Shown: in pieces, positions 46,401 through 56,388 of the stretch | Layout: each line of letters begins with the position of its first letter | Numbering within the stretch: the stretch's first letter is position 1 | Source: Alligator mississippiensis | Lineage: Eukaryota; Chordata; Crocodylia; Alligatoridae | Reading direction: 5' to 3' | NCBI RefSeq assembly: GCF_030867095.1 | Contig: NC_081837.1 | Location: 16,510,501 to 16,574,500, forward strand | Length of the DNA: 64,000 bases | Translations under genes and position numbers: made by a program | The notes under the pieces: model-generated | Told to the model about the DNA's origin: nothing | What the model saw: only the letters and a program-made list of their open reading frames with translations | The model's database searches: none

Positions 46401-46601
46401 TCTTACTGCAGTAATATGCCTTCCTAGACAGACCCAAACTTGATCCATTTCTTTTGCTAGATTCTCAAATGGCCAGAACTTCGAGCAAACGGCGAAGTGC
46501 TGACTGACGTCTTAATAAACAACGTGATAACAGATCCTACCTTCACTTATCTCGTTGCTTTAACTAGTGTGAACATAGCAGCTATTTGGAAGAAAACATA
46601 G
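9885..46601 (+). CDS. LRWD1: LRWD1 (ORCA), complete, 15 coding exons
   Basis: LRWD1, also called ORC-associated protein, is a nuclear protein that binds the origin recognition complex and repressive histone marks, stabilises ORC on chromatin and supports pericentric heterochromatin. The 15 exons listed separately join without a phase conflict to 2253 nt, or 750 residues; human is 647. The N-terminus (about residues 27-130) has leucine-rich repeats such as [18 protein letters not shown] and [14 protein letters not shown]. Residues about 197-357 are an acidic then Lys/Pro/Gln-rich linker, longer than in human and accounting for most of the extra length. From about residue 360 the C-terminal WD40 propeller follows, with [54 protein letters not shown] and [12 protein letters not shown] as recognisable blades. 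The start ATG at 9885 gives [20 protein letters not shown], aligning with the human MGPLSARLLMQRGRPKSDRL. The introns carry an unusually heavy load of transposons, especially intron 9 (11.7 kb), but splice sites and frame look intact. Confidence 0.97.
10243..10477 (+). CDS. LRWD1: LRWD1 coding exon 2, leucine-rich repeats
   Basis: The acceptor tgtttccag precedes it and the donor gtgagt follows. It completes an Asn codon with exon 1 and encodes about three leucine-rich repeats, ending [11 protein letters not shown], equivalent to the human ELSLEGNPFLT. Confidence 0.94.
10545..10715 (-). repeat. MIR SINE
   Basis: Reverse complement of the MIR consensus, readable as attattcctgttctacag, aaatcgaggtacaaaagtg, atttgcccaaagtcactcag and tggcagagtcaaggatag. 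It is a well-preserved copy in LRWD1 intron 2. Confidence 0.85.
11215..12397 (-). mobile_element. CR1 LINE, 5'-truncated, long open RT segment
   Basis: A CR1 non-LTR retrotransposon in LRWD1 intron 2, antisense to the gene. The 3' end is at 11215 (attcatagattgtagagtc). The reverse-transcriptase and C-terminal part remains open for 345 codons (12293-11256) with [29 protein letters not shown] and the terminal W.LP domain. The catalytic box reads FAED where the family has FADD, so the enzyme is probably inactive. The EN domain and ORF1 are missing, which is the usual 5' truncation. A long open frame suggests a fairly young copy. Confidence 0.93.
12557..12574. repeat. (TG)n microsatellite
   Basis: A short pure run of TG dinucleotides followed by G-rich sequence in LRWD1 intron 2. 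Confidence 0.8.
12964..13083 (+). CDS. LRWD1: LRWD1 coding exon 3
   Basis: It has 40 codons, phase 0 on both sides, from the acceptor ctctccag to the donor AAG/gtagga. It encodes the last leucine-rich repeat, with [14 protein letters not shown] matching the human LRKVNGKD. Confidence 0.93.
13281..13580. repeat. Local duplicated segment, copy A
   Basis: About 250 bp running gctgagtgtctgtgg, ctctgctctggagagatctt, cttacatgagatgcagttgc. It is repeated at about 14455-14725 in the same orientation. A short motif aaactatataatacata occurs on both sides of this copy and at the right side of copy B. I do not recognise it as a known transposon; it contains no gene. Confidence 0.85.
14340..14460. repeat. 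Possible SINE fragment
   Basis: The string gatggcctagtgctctc followed by ggtttgtaatacctggg and then gtgagatctactcagccc resembles box A and box B of a tRNA-derived SINE followed by a conserved core. It abuts duplicated copy B. The match is from memory and weak. Confidence 0.3.
14455..14725. repeat. Local duplicated segment, copy B
   Basis: The second copy of the segment at 13281-13580, about 1.1 kb downstream in LRWD1 intron 3. By eye roughly one base in ten differs. It ends in the shared aaactatataatacata and ctcaaatgctgcacttcc motifs. Confidence 0.85.
15101..15253 (+). CDS. LRWD1: LRWD1 coding exon 4
   Basis: It has 51 codons, phase 0, between the acceptor tttgcctag and the donor CGG/gtaagt. 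It encodes [12 protein letters not shown] and ends SLREFTRWR, which matches the human SLSEFTQWR. Confidence 0.94.
15502..15862 (-). mobile_element. CR1 LINE 3' fragment
   Basis: The CR1 3' terminus (aaatcatagaagtagggtcggaaggg) and the end of the RT-ORF, with [20 protein letters not shown]. It is about 360 bp, antisense to LRWD1, in intron 4. It is 5' truncated near 15862. Confidence 0.9.
15922..16275. mobile_element. Tc1/mariner (pogo/Tigger-like) MITE
   Basis: Terminal inverted repeats CAGTATAACCTCATGAATCT at the left and its near-complement agatttatgaggttatgctg at the right. They are flanked on both sides by TA (15920-15921, 16276-16277), the mariner target duplication. It is 354 bp and non-coding. 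The interior holds two related GC-rich blocks around gaagcttgcatg. Confidence 0.88.
17216..17359 (+). CDS. LRWD1: LRWD1 coding exon 5, acidic linker
   Basis: It has 48 codons, phase 0, acceptor acattag and donor CAG/gtaaaa. It starts [17 protein letters not shown], like the human VRMISEELVAAS, then runs into an acidic [12 protein letters not shown] tract. Confidence 0.9.
17519..18785. mobile_element. hAT-like family X, copy 1 (right end missing)
   Basis: It starts CAGGGATTCTGGTTTTCTCT, then an AT-rich block with cagtctggaagcctaccag, then tatcatagaaaatcagagct, then about 900 bp of GC-rich sequence with ccactgctttgtggtgctg. It shares this order with copies at 28306-29663 and 43441-44920. It stops within the homologue of aggctggaaccctgccag, so the right terminus is lost. 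It lies in LRWD1 intron 5. No transposase coding is seen, so it is non-autonomous. Confidence 0.8.
18885..19975. repeat. MIR-like SINE split by a hAT insertion
   Basis: The left part (to 19049) reads atggcctcactgtgctaaac. The right part (from 19778) reads gcagagcttacaacctgaac, then aaaagaggctgtgaagg, then cctgggtctcctgactag. Together they form the common amniote MIR-like SINE. The piece in between is the 728-bp hAT. Confidence 0.7.
19050..19777. mobile_element. hAT non-autonomous element with 8-bp TSD
   Basis: Inverted ends CAGGGGCAGATCCAG and CTGGATCTGCCCATG. Flanking 8-mers are actgtgag (19042-19049) and actgtgaa (19778-19785), a target duplication with one mismatch. It is 728 bp with no transposase, inserted into an older MIR-like SINE in LRWD1 intron 5. 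Confidence 0.88.
20715..21053 (+). CDS. LRWD1: LRWD1 coding exon 6, basic linker
   Basis: It has 113 codons, phase 0, acceptor tctcttag and donor GAG/gtgtgt. It is rich in Lys, Arg, Gln, Pro and Ser, with nuclear-localisation-like runs such as [10 protein letters not shown] and GNKRPRPQP. Conservation is low, as expected for this linker. The call rests on an open frame in phase with both neighbours and good splice sites. Confidence 0.82.
21054..22215. other. LRWD1 intron 6, nothing recognised
   Basis: Unique-looking intronic sequence of about 1.2 kb. I see no repeat, exon or RNA gene. Confidence 0.6.
22216..22339 (+). CDS. LRWD1: LRWD1 coding exon 7, start of WD40 domain
   Basis: Acceptor ttcttgcag; donor gtgagt after a single leftover G. 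It encodes [14 protein letters not shown] and LWSCAFEP, strongly conserved with human. Confidence 0.95.
22428..22841. mobile_element. hAT MITE (GGGGTGTCAAAC ends)
   Basis: Inverted ends TAGGGGTGTCAAAC and GTTTGACACCCCTG. The flanking 8-mers gagtaagg (22420-22427) and gagcaagg (22842-22849) form a target duplication with one mismatch. It is 414 bp and non-coding, in LRWD1 intron 7. This end sequence is typical of widespread vertebrate hAT families. Confidence 0.88.
23210..23319 (+). CDS. LRWD1: LRWD1 coding exon 8
   Basis: Acceptor atctttcag; donor gtaggt. It completes an Asp codon and encodes [19 protein letters not shown], a WD40 blade matching human [18 protein letters not shown]. Confidence 0.96.
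23476..23698. mobile_element. Diverged hAT-like MITE
   Basis: The left end ctaggccagcaacc and right end gggtggtcacctctg are roughly complementary. The interior has cttttggcaggcatcacag and tggcacacgtgctgcag, like hAT families with a GGGTGGCCA terminus. No clear target duplication is seen. It is in LRWD1 intron 8. Confidence 0.5.
23915..24122 (+). CDS. LRWD1: LRWD1 coding exon 9
   Basis: Acceptor atatcctag; donor gtaagt after a leftover A. It encodes [26 protein letters not shown] and [14 protein letters not shown], closely matching human. Confidence 0.95.
25084..25133 (-). mobile_element. CR1 LINE, 3' end (left part of a split copy)
   Basis: The sequence attcatagagtcatag, gttggaaaggacttt, gggaggtcat is the CR1 3' terminus in antisense. 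It is cut off exactly at the left LTR. The rest of the same CR1 appears to resume at 34877. Confidence 0.8.
25134..25615 (-). repeat. 3' LTR of the endogenous retrovirus
   Basis: 482 bp with TG...CA ends, matching 33690-34597 apart from the CR1 inserted there. A purine-rich tract (agaaggaaaac on the minus strand, 25616-25627) adjoins its outer U3 edge, as expected for a polypurine tract. Confidence 0.88.
25616..27750 (-). pseudogene. Env-like remnant of the retrovirus
   Basis: Scattered minus-strand frames with cysteine-rich, sequon-bearing stretches (for example [10 protein letters not shown]) lie between the integrase and the 3' LTR, where env belongs. Identification is mainly positional. 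It is a fossil with several breaks. Confidence 0.55.
28306..29663. mobile_element. hAT-like family X, copy 2 (complete, in the retrovirus)
   Basis: Inverted ends CAGAGATCCTGATTTTCT and the complement of its right end, cctggatccctg. They are flanked by perfect 8-bp target duplications ctgatcag (28298-28305 and 29664-29671), the hAT signature. It is 1358 bp: an AT-rich block and dinucleotide run, then a GC-rich interior. No transposase frame is seen. It is younger than the provirus it interrupts. Confidence 0.92.
28437..28503. repeat. (TG)n(TA)n(CA)n microsatellite
   Basis: Alternating purine-pyrimidine run inside hAT-like copy 2. It is self-complementary and could form a hairpin or Z-DNA. It probably expanded after insertion, because copies 1 and 3 lack it. 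Confidence 0.85.
32571..33670 (-). pseudogene. Gag-like remnant (short)
   Basis: About 1.1 kb between the primer-binding site and protease. One minus-strand frame is rich in charged, coiled-coil-like sequence ([20 protein letters not shown]). It is short for a retroviral gag and lacks a recognisable capsid or zinc knuckle, so the call is positional. Confidence 0.4.
33670..33687 (-). other. Retroviral primer-binding site
   Basis: TGGTGACTCCACCAGGAT on the minus strand, two bases inside the 5' LTR. From memory it agrees with the tRNA-Trp complement at about 13 of 18 positions, so a Trp primer is the best guess. Confidence 0.5.
33690..34597 (-). repeat. 5' LTR of the endogenous retrovirus, split by CR1
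   Basis: The left and right parts match the 25134-25615 LTR (for example attacagaatacaatacca and gccagcttgctgttctg). A CR1 of about 400 bp separates them. Confidence 0.88.
33787..34187 (-). mobile_element. CR1 LINE 3' fragment inside the 5' LTR
   Basis: The CR1 3' end (catagtttcataaatg, gttggaagcgacc) and the last RT-ORF residues ([18 protein letters not shown]). It inserted after the provirus, because it is absent from the other LTR. It is antisense to LRWD1. Confidence 0.92.
34598..34876. other. Unassigned 280 bp between LTR and CR1
   Basis: This sequence lies between the outer edge of the 5' LTR and the point where the split CR1 resumes. It matches neither the other LTR nor CR1 by eye. 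Its right edge reads ...ccatca followed by gtcat, and gtcat also precedes the left LTR. Confidence 0.5.
34877..35345 (-). mobile_element. CR1 LINE fragment (right part of a split copy)
   Basis: It resumes at ttactccaaccccctgctc and continues gcaggaccatccccag, aagactttgtctaccc, to gtagtggggagcc. It lacks the 3' tail present at 25084-25133 and so appears to be the other half of the same insertion. It is antisense to LRWD1. Confidence 0.85.
35869..35941 (+). CDS. LRWD1: LRWD1 coding exon 10
   Basis: Acceptor gccccacag; donor gtaact. It restores the frame after the 11.7-kb intron 9 and encodes [20 protein letters not shown], the best conserved WD40 repeat. Confidence 0.96.
36028..36168 (+). CDS. 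LRWD1: LRWD1 coding exon 11
   Basis: It follows an intron of only 86 bp (35942-36027). Acceptor tttgccag; donor gtaaga. It encodes [20 protein letters not shown] and [20 protein letters not shown]. Confidence 0.95.
36488..36812. mobile_element. Fold-back (long inverted repeat) element
   Basis: Almost the whole stretch is one imperfect palindrome. The inner arms are gtgtccccgcactgaaaaaa and ttttttcaatgtggggacgc; the outer arms are gggcatttttacatgt and the complement of acacatctgtaggagccc. It is about 325 bp and non-coding, in LRWD1 intron 11. It is probably a MITE of undetermined superfamily. Confidence 0.7.
37244..37341 (+). CDS. LRWD1: LRWD1 coding exon 12
   Basis: Acceptor ttcctaag; donor gtgagc after a leftover G. 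It encodes [15 protein letters not shown] and [14 protein letters not shown], matching human RRVDGLAFVNEDIV. Confidence 0.93.
38045..38330. repeat. Possible dispersed repeat with CCAAT palindrome
   Basis: It starts tactatatactagcctatt and ends acagacagacagacttaggc, ttttataata. A GC-rich stretch lies between. It contains a hairpin, gcactctgattggctg / cagccaatcggagcac, that is two inverted CCAAT boxes. I recognise no family with certainty. Confidence 0.45.
38530..38630. repeat. T/G low-complexity tract
   Basis: Alternating T and G runs on the plus strand, including runs of 5, 4 and 8 G, then nine T. Four or more G-runs could form a G-quadruplex. It is intronic. Confidence 0.75.
39278..40405 (-). 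mobile_element. CR1 LINE, 5'-truncated
   Basis: The 3' end is at 39278 (catagtttcatagttgg). The RT segment on the minus strand includes [20 protein letters not shown], the intact catalytic FADDTKMW box, [16 protein letters not shown] and [15 protein letters not shown]. At least one frame shift splits the C-terminal part. It is antisense, in LRWD1 intron 12. Confidence 0.93.
40645..40806 (+). CDS. LRWD1: LRWD1 coding exon 13
   Basis: Acceptor gtttctctag; donor gtgagc. It encodes [17 protein letters not shown] and [20 protein letters not shown], matching human TICLWSWRQT and VVLARLQWSSTELAYFSLS. Confidence 0.94.
41132..43440 (-). mobile_element. CR1 LINE, longest copy (2.3 kb), broken
   Basis: It runs from the 3' tail (attcatagatgcatag) through the RT-ORF up to the linker between endonuclease and RT ([20 protein letters not shown]). 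Fragments show [43 protein letters not shown] and ERDLGVTT. Several stops and shifts break it. Its 5' side ends where hAT-like copy 3 begins. It is antisense, in LRWD1 intron 13. Confidence 0.92.
43441..44920. mobile_element. hAT-like family X, copy 3 (diverged)
   Basis: It starts CAGGGAGCCTGATTATCTCT and follows the same order as copies 1 and 2: tggaagcttcccagtgcc, taccatggaaaatcagagct, a GC-rich interior, ggaggctggaactctgccag, then aaaatccatgtttttcca. The right end, aatcccagatctg, is degenerate and no target duplication is visible. It lies directly beside the CR1. Confidence 0.75.
45343..45670. mobile_element. hAT-like MITE related to 50667-51159
   Basis: Shares gcaggccagatcaagccc, agattccatttcc, and a right end ccacccttgtgcccatccg with the element at 50667-51159. 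The termini are eroded, so edges are approximate. It is in LRWD1 intron 13, just upstream of exon 14. Confidence 0.5.
45721..45845 (+). CDS. LRWD1: LRWD1 coding exon 14
   Basis: Acceptor ctcttgcag; donor gtaatg. It encodes [20 protein letters not shown], a WD40 blade. A Lys/Arg-rich loop (ARRKRSDKS) follows. Confidence 0.94.
46461..46601 (+). CDS. LRWD1: LRWD1 coding exon 15 (terminal)
   Basis: Acceptor ttttgctag; stop TAG at 46599-46601. It encodes [12 protein letters not shown] and [20 protein letters not shown], matching the human C-terminus FTYLTALTDSNIVAIW. Confidence 0.95.
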   Translation: MLKWPELRANGEVLTDVLINNVITDPTFTYLVALTSVNIAAIWKKT

Positions 46602-46796
46602 CTTGCTGTTTGATGACAATTTTCACTCCCATAGTTGGAAATAGTGCAGTATTAGTGACTGTTTACCAGTGTAATCATGACGTTTTCTAGAGAGCCATTG
46701 TCATGCAAGCAGTACATATTCTGTCATTATAAACATCCCGTTTCTTTTACTGAGAATTTCCACAATTTGTGTATTTGTTTTATAGAAATGACACTT

Positions 46797-46802
46797 AATA
46801 AA
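46797..46802 (+). terminator. LRWD1 polyadenylation signal
   Basis: AATAAA lies 196 nt past the LRWD1 stop, inside an AT-rich tail and followed by a GT-rich stretch (aggtggctttttggggatgg). This is the first hexamer on this strand after the stop. Confidence 0.75.
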
Positions 46803-47397
46803 ACTTAATACCAGTTCACTTGGCAATGCAGAGGTGGCTTTTTGGGGATGGACAGAAAGTGTGCTACAAGAATATACTTACTTCCATGACTCAATTACTT
46901 TTATTTTAGAAGTCTAGGTACTGGGACATATTCACTCAAATTTATAAAATTTCCATGTATAGAATCTAATGTTAGCAGAGTCATTTTTAATTCATCCCCC
47001 CCAAATAGAGGCAGGTGGCATGGGGGAGGTTAAGCAGCTTGTGTCTTTCATGTGCCTGTCCCTGTGCCTGCCCTTTCCCCCCCCACAGCCTCAGGTCACC
47101 CCTCCATCTAGACTGCTCTCCAGGAGCAGGTTCCATCCCCGTTCTAGCCTGGGGTACTCGGCATAGTCCCAGCTCAGCCCCTATCCTTAGTGCCCTAGGC
47201 TAGCATGGATGGAGCCTGCCAGCTCAGAGCACGTGTAAGGGGGAAGGAGAGAGAAGCTGCTTAGAGCAAGCTTGCCAAGTCTTGCACTGAATCAACCCCA
47301 TATAAATATGTTCAACTAAATAGCCACACTACATAATAATGAAAATAAACCTATACAAAATCCAAAGTCAAAGAACAGTCCACTTGAAGCTTCATGT
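46803..47397. other. LRWD1-POLR2J tail-to-tail interval
   Basis: About 600 bp between the two convergent genes, probably 3' UTR of one or both. No further gene or repeat is seen. A minus-strand ATTAAA (46986-46991) is an alternative polyadenylation signal for POLR2J. Confidence 0.5.
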
Positions 47398-53107
<5,710 letters not shown>

Positions 53108-53141
53108 ACCGCCGCCGCTTCCGCTCAGCCCCGGCCCGGCG

Positions 53142-53156
53142 CGACGTCACTTCCGC
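53142..53156 (-). promoter_or_regulatory. ETS/CRE composite site
   Basis: The minus strand reads GCGGAAGTGACGTCGC, an ETS site (CGGAAGTG) fused to a CRE-like TGACGTC. It is about 35-50 bp upstream of the POLR2J ATG. This composite is a known core-promoter module bound by GABPA and CREB/ATF proteins. Confidence 0.75.
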
Positions 53157-53299
53157 CCCGCGGGCCGTGCGAGTGACTGCAGTGCCCCGAGGCCCCGCCC
53201 CCCGCGCGGGAGATGCGGGACGAGCCGCCTCCAGGGCGGAGGAGCGCTCCCCCCCCCCGATCCTGCTCCGAGCGGCCGCGGCCCCTGCGGTCCTGGTCT

Positions 53300-54500
53300 G
53301 GTGAGCCTGAAGGTGGTTGCTTATTCCCCGTTTCTTATTCCCGGTTGCCACTTCTTTTTTCAAAGCTAATCTAGACCCCATAAAAGCTTGTTATTAATGA
53401 ACGACACATCCTACACAGAGAGAATTGCATTAGCTATGCAGATGTACTAATTAATATGTAAAATAATACCCTGCATCCAGTACAGAGCCCTAAGTGCAGC
53501 TCAGATTAGGATGGGATTCGGGGCAAAATACTTCGTGGGCCACCCCAAACTTCCTCTCATGCCACTGGGGGGCTGCCCCAAAGAGCCCGCGGGGACCACG
53601 GTCCTGCCCGGCCCAAAGCAGGCTTTGGCTGTGCCAGGCTGAGCTCCCCCCATCCCCGCTGTACTAAGTCTAATGGCTCGAATAAGGAACTGGCTTTGGG
53701 GCTGTAATTATGGCTAGAAGTCCTGTTTGGGCCACCCCACGGCACACCCCTGTGCCACCTGGGGACTCTGCTGGACACGTGTGACCGGTCTTACCCTGTC
53801 CAGAGCGCAGGTTGTTCGTGCCACGCTGCTAACTAGCAGCACCCCCCCCCCCAAATGCCGAGTGTCAGAGCTGACCTGAGCAGGGTGTGGGGCCTGGGGC
53901 AAATCAGCAAAGTGGGGCCCCTGCCCCTGCTCTGATTCCCCCGGACCCGATAAAGCTGCCCCCACTGTGGTTGGGGGAGCAAGCAGCTGGATGCGGAGAT
54001 TGCCCTGCCAGGATGTCAACTCACAGGGGGAAAAAGCCCTGTTGTATTAGATTTTTAGTACTGGCCCAGGCCAGGCTCAGCTTCAGGGCTGAAGCCAGAG
54101 CTGAGCCACCACCCGCTACAGGCCTGGGTGGCTGGAGGGGTGTGGGAGACACTATGCAGCCTGTCCTGCCTCCTTACCACCTTCCCCAACCCGCTCCCCG
54201 CCAGCAGTTGAGGAACTGCTTACCTTCATCTTTGGCTCAAATTATTGATTCAAAGTCATCTTGGATTGAAGTAAATACAGTAATGTAGGCCAGGTCTGGG
54301 AGGAGATAACTCAGGACAGATGAAAATGGAAGTGCATCAGAGACCAAAGTGCTACACTTTGGTCAGCCATGGGAAGGAAGTAGTAGAAAGGGTTACTGGA
54401 ACCCCGCTCTCCAGCCCCCTGTGCTAAGCCTGTCCCCATCAGCCCCAGAGGCTTTGCCTGAGGGTGCAGCAGGCAGGCAGTGAGGATGCAGATGCTGGGC
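53300..54500. other. POLR2J-RASA4 intergenic stretch
   Basis: The interval between the POLR2J promoter and the RASA4 3' end. I see no exon or repeat I can name, only a run of C at about 53841-53852. Confidence 0.5.
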
Positions 54501-54518
54501 GTCATGATACAAGATGCC

Positions 54519-54524
54519 TTTATT
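54519..54524 (-). terminator. RASA4 polyadenylation signal
   Basis: TTTATT on the plus strand is AATAAA on the minus strand, about 1.74 kb beyond the RASA4 stop. It is the most plausible transcript end between the stop and POLR2J. Confidence 0.6.
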
Positions 54525-55599
54525 GTACATTCCCATACAGAGCACCTGCGCCGCGTTGTGCTGTTGTGCAGTGGTGGGGAGGGCGGCGCCACGGACACCC
54601 CATCACAGGCCTTCACTTCCAGAGGCTGCAGTCACCCAAGTAAGGAACACACCAGCCATGGCCTGGCAGGCTCTGGCCACAGCCCATGGCACGCAGCACA
54701 GATGGACTTCCCTCTGCCAGGTGGCTGCCCTGTGCCAGTGGCATTGGTTGTATCACCTGCTGGCACTCTGGCTGCGTGCACAAGGCAGCACTGCTTCCGT
54801 GTAAGCCAGCAGGCAGCCAGCATGGGGAGGAACTGCAGGCTCTGTGCAGCAGCATGGCAGCACAGGGCAAACAGCAGCCTGGCTTGGCTGCTGGCCTGAG
54901 AGCATGACACAGGCAGCAGTTTGTAGTGGCCCTGCTACACGGTCTGGGCACTTGTGCAATGGCTGCCTGAGGGACAAGTGGTGCTTGGCATATCCCAGGA
55001 TCCCCAGCAGCCTCTTTTCATTGCCAGCATGGGCACAAAACACCAGAACCTGCCGTCAGTGACTTGGATGCAGGGCGGGCCCACCTGTCACAAGAGAACT
55101 CCCATGGCCCTAATATCCTTCTCCTCAGCGACAGATGGGGAAACTAAGGCAGAGAGGCCTGACTCTAGGTGTTCCAAGATCCGCCCCCCTCCACTCCCAA
55201 GTGCTCCTAAAAGCCCCAAAGTGCCTTACCCAGGCTGGATGATGCTGGGAGCAGACCTCTAGAGGCTTGACTGAAGAGCCTCTTGCCCCCCAGCCTCCCT
55301 AATCTGCAGAGCTTTCACTTTGTGGCCAGCAGGATTCCTTCCCTCCCAACCCTCCTGCCCTGCACCCGCAGGCAAGAGACAGCATCTGAAGTGCTCAGCT
55401 CCAGGACTATTAAGCCTTTCCCATGCTATGTGACATGATGCTGGTGCCACAGAGGGCCAAGCCTCTCAGGGATGCAGGTTATAGGGTTCTGGTGGTCATC
55501 AGCATCCATAAGAGTGTGCAACCTTTCTCCAGGGTCTCAGCAAAGGATCTCCAGACACCTGAACAGAAGAGGGCATGAGCATGTGGATGAAGGTGCTAG

Positions 55600-55740
55600 C
55601 CGCACTTCAGAGATGGTGGATAGAGGCAGAGAAGGGTCATATGATTTGCCAAAGGTCACACAGTGGGTCCAGGGCAGAGGAGCAAAGGGAACCCAAGTTT
55701 CCCGATCCTCAAGCCATGCCTCATCAGCCAGTCCTGCTTT
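55600..55740 (-). repeat. MIR SINE remnant
   Basis: gatttgccaaaggtcacaca, gcagaggagcaaaggg and cccgatcctcaagcc follow the reverse complement of the MIR core. A shorter piece with acagatggggaaactaagg lies at about 55130. Confidence 0.65.
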
Positions 55741-56266
55741 TCTACTGCTGTTTTGGCCTGTGCATGATTTCTGGTTTTGCTGCTACATTGAGATTGGCTG
55801 GGTCCATTTGACCATGGAGATTCAGTGCACAAGGGAAGTGGCTTACATACAGGGATGCAATGTGGCACCAGATGGGATTTGGACACATGCATGGGTGTTG
55901 GTTGACAGATGAAAACCAGAGACACCATAATGCCAGCCTGGTGGAGGGGAGATGAAGGCAATTCCATGCTACCAACTGAGTGAACCAGCACACACTGATC
56001 CCACACTCGACTGACATACATCACTAACAAGGGCACGAGAGGGAGGGGGGAACAGATTCCATTCAGTAATGGAGACACTGAGCTAGCCGAGTCCATTACA
56101 TGACTTTCTGAGTGGCAGGGCAAATGTGCGAGCAAGAAGTCAGCACGAGGAGATTTCCCCCTTGCTACTTCATCTGGTGTTGGCAGCTCCCACGGACACA
56201 GCCAGACCGCACTAGCGTGAGTGACAGCACATCCCTGCCCTGGTGGACTGGCTCTCGCCCAGGCGG

Positions 56267-56388
56267 TCACGTCTGCAGCTCCACAAGGCAGTTCTTGTCC
56301 TTGTTGGCAATGCTGGCCTTGTGGTGGGCTTCCTCGAGGTCCTGCAGCACGTGGAAGAGCCTGGTGGGACCATCCATGTTTTCGGGGG
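56267..56388 (-). CDS. RASA4: RASA4 terminal coding exon
   Basis: Acceptor ctccctcacag, stop TGA at 56269-56267. It encodes PENMDGPTRLFHVLQDLEEA and ends KNCLVELQT, matching the human VLQDLREAH and NCLLELQT. Its frame needs one base from the preceding exon. Confidence 0.88.

Larger units (their letters stand above)
54500..56266 (-). other. Probable RASA4 3' UTR
   Basis: Non-coding sequence between the RASA4 stop and the AATAAA. It contains MIR-like remnants at about 55105-55200 and 55600-55740. No other coding exon is supported. Confidence 0.55.
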
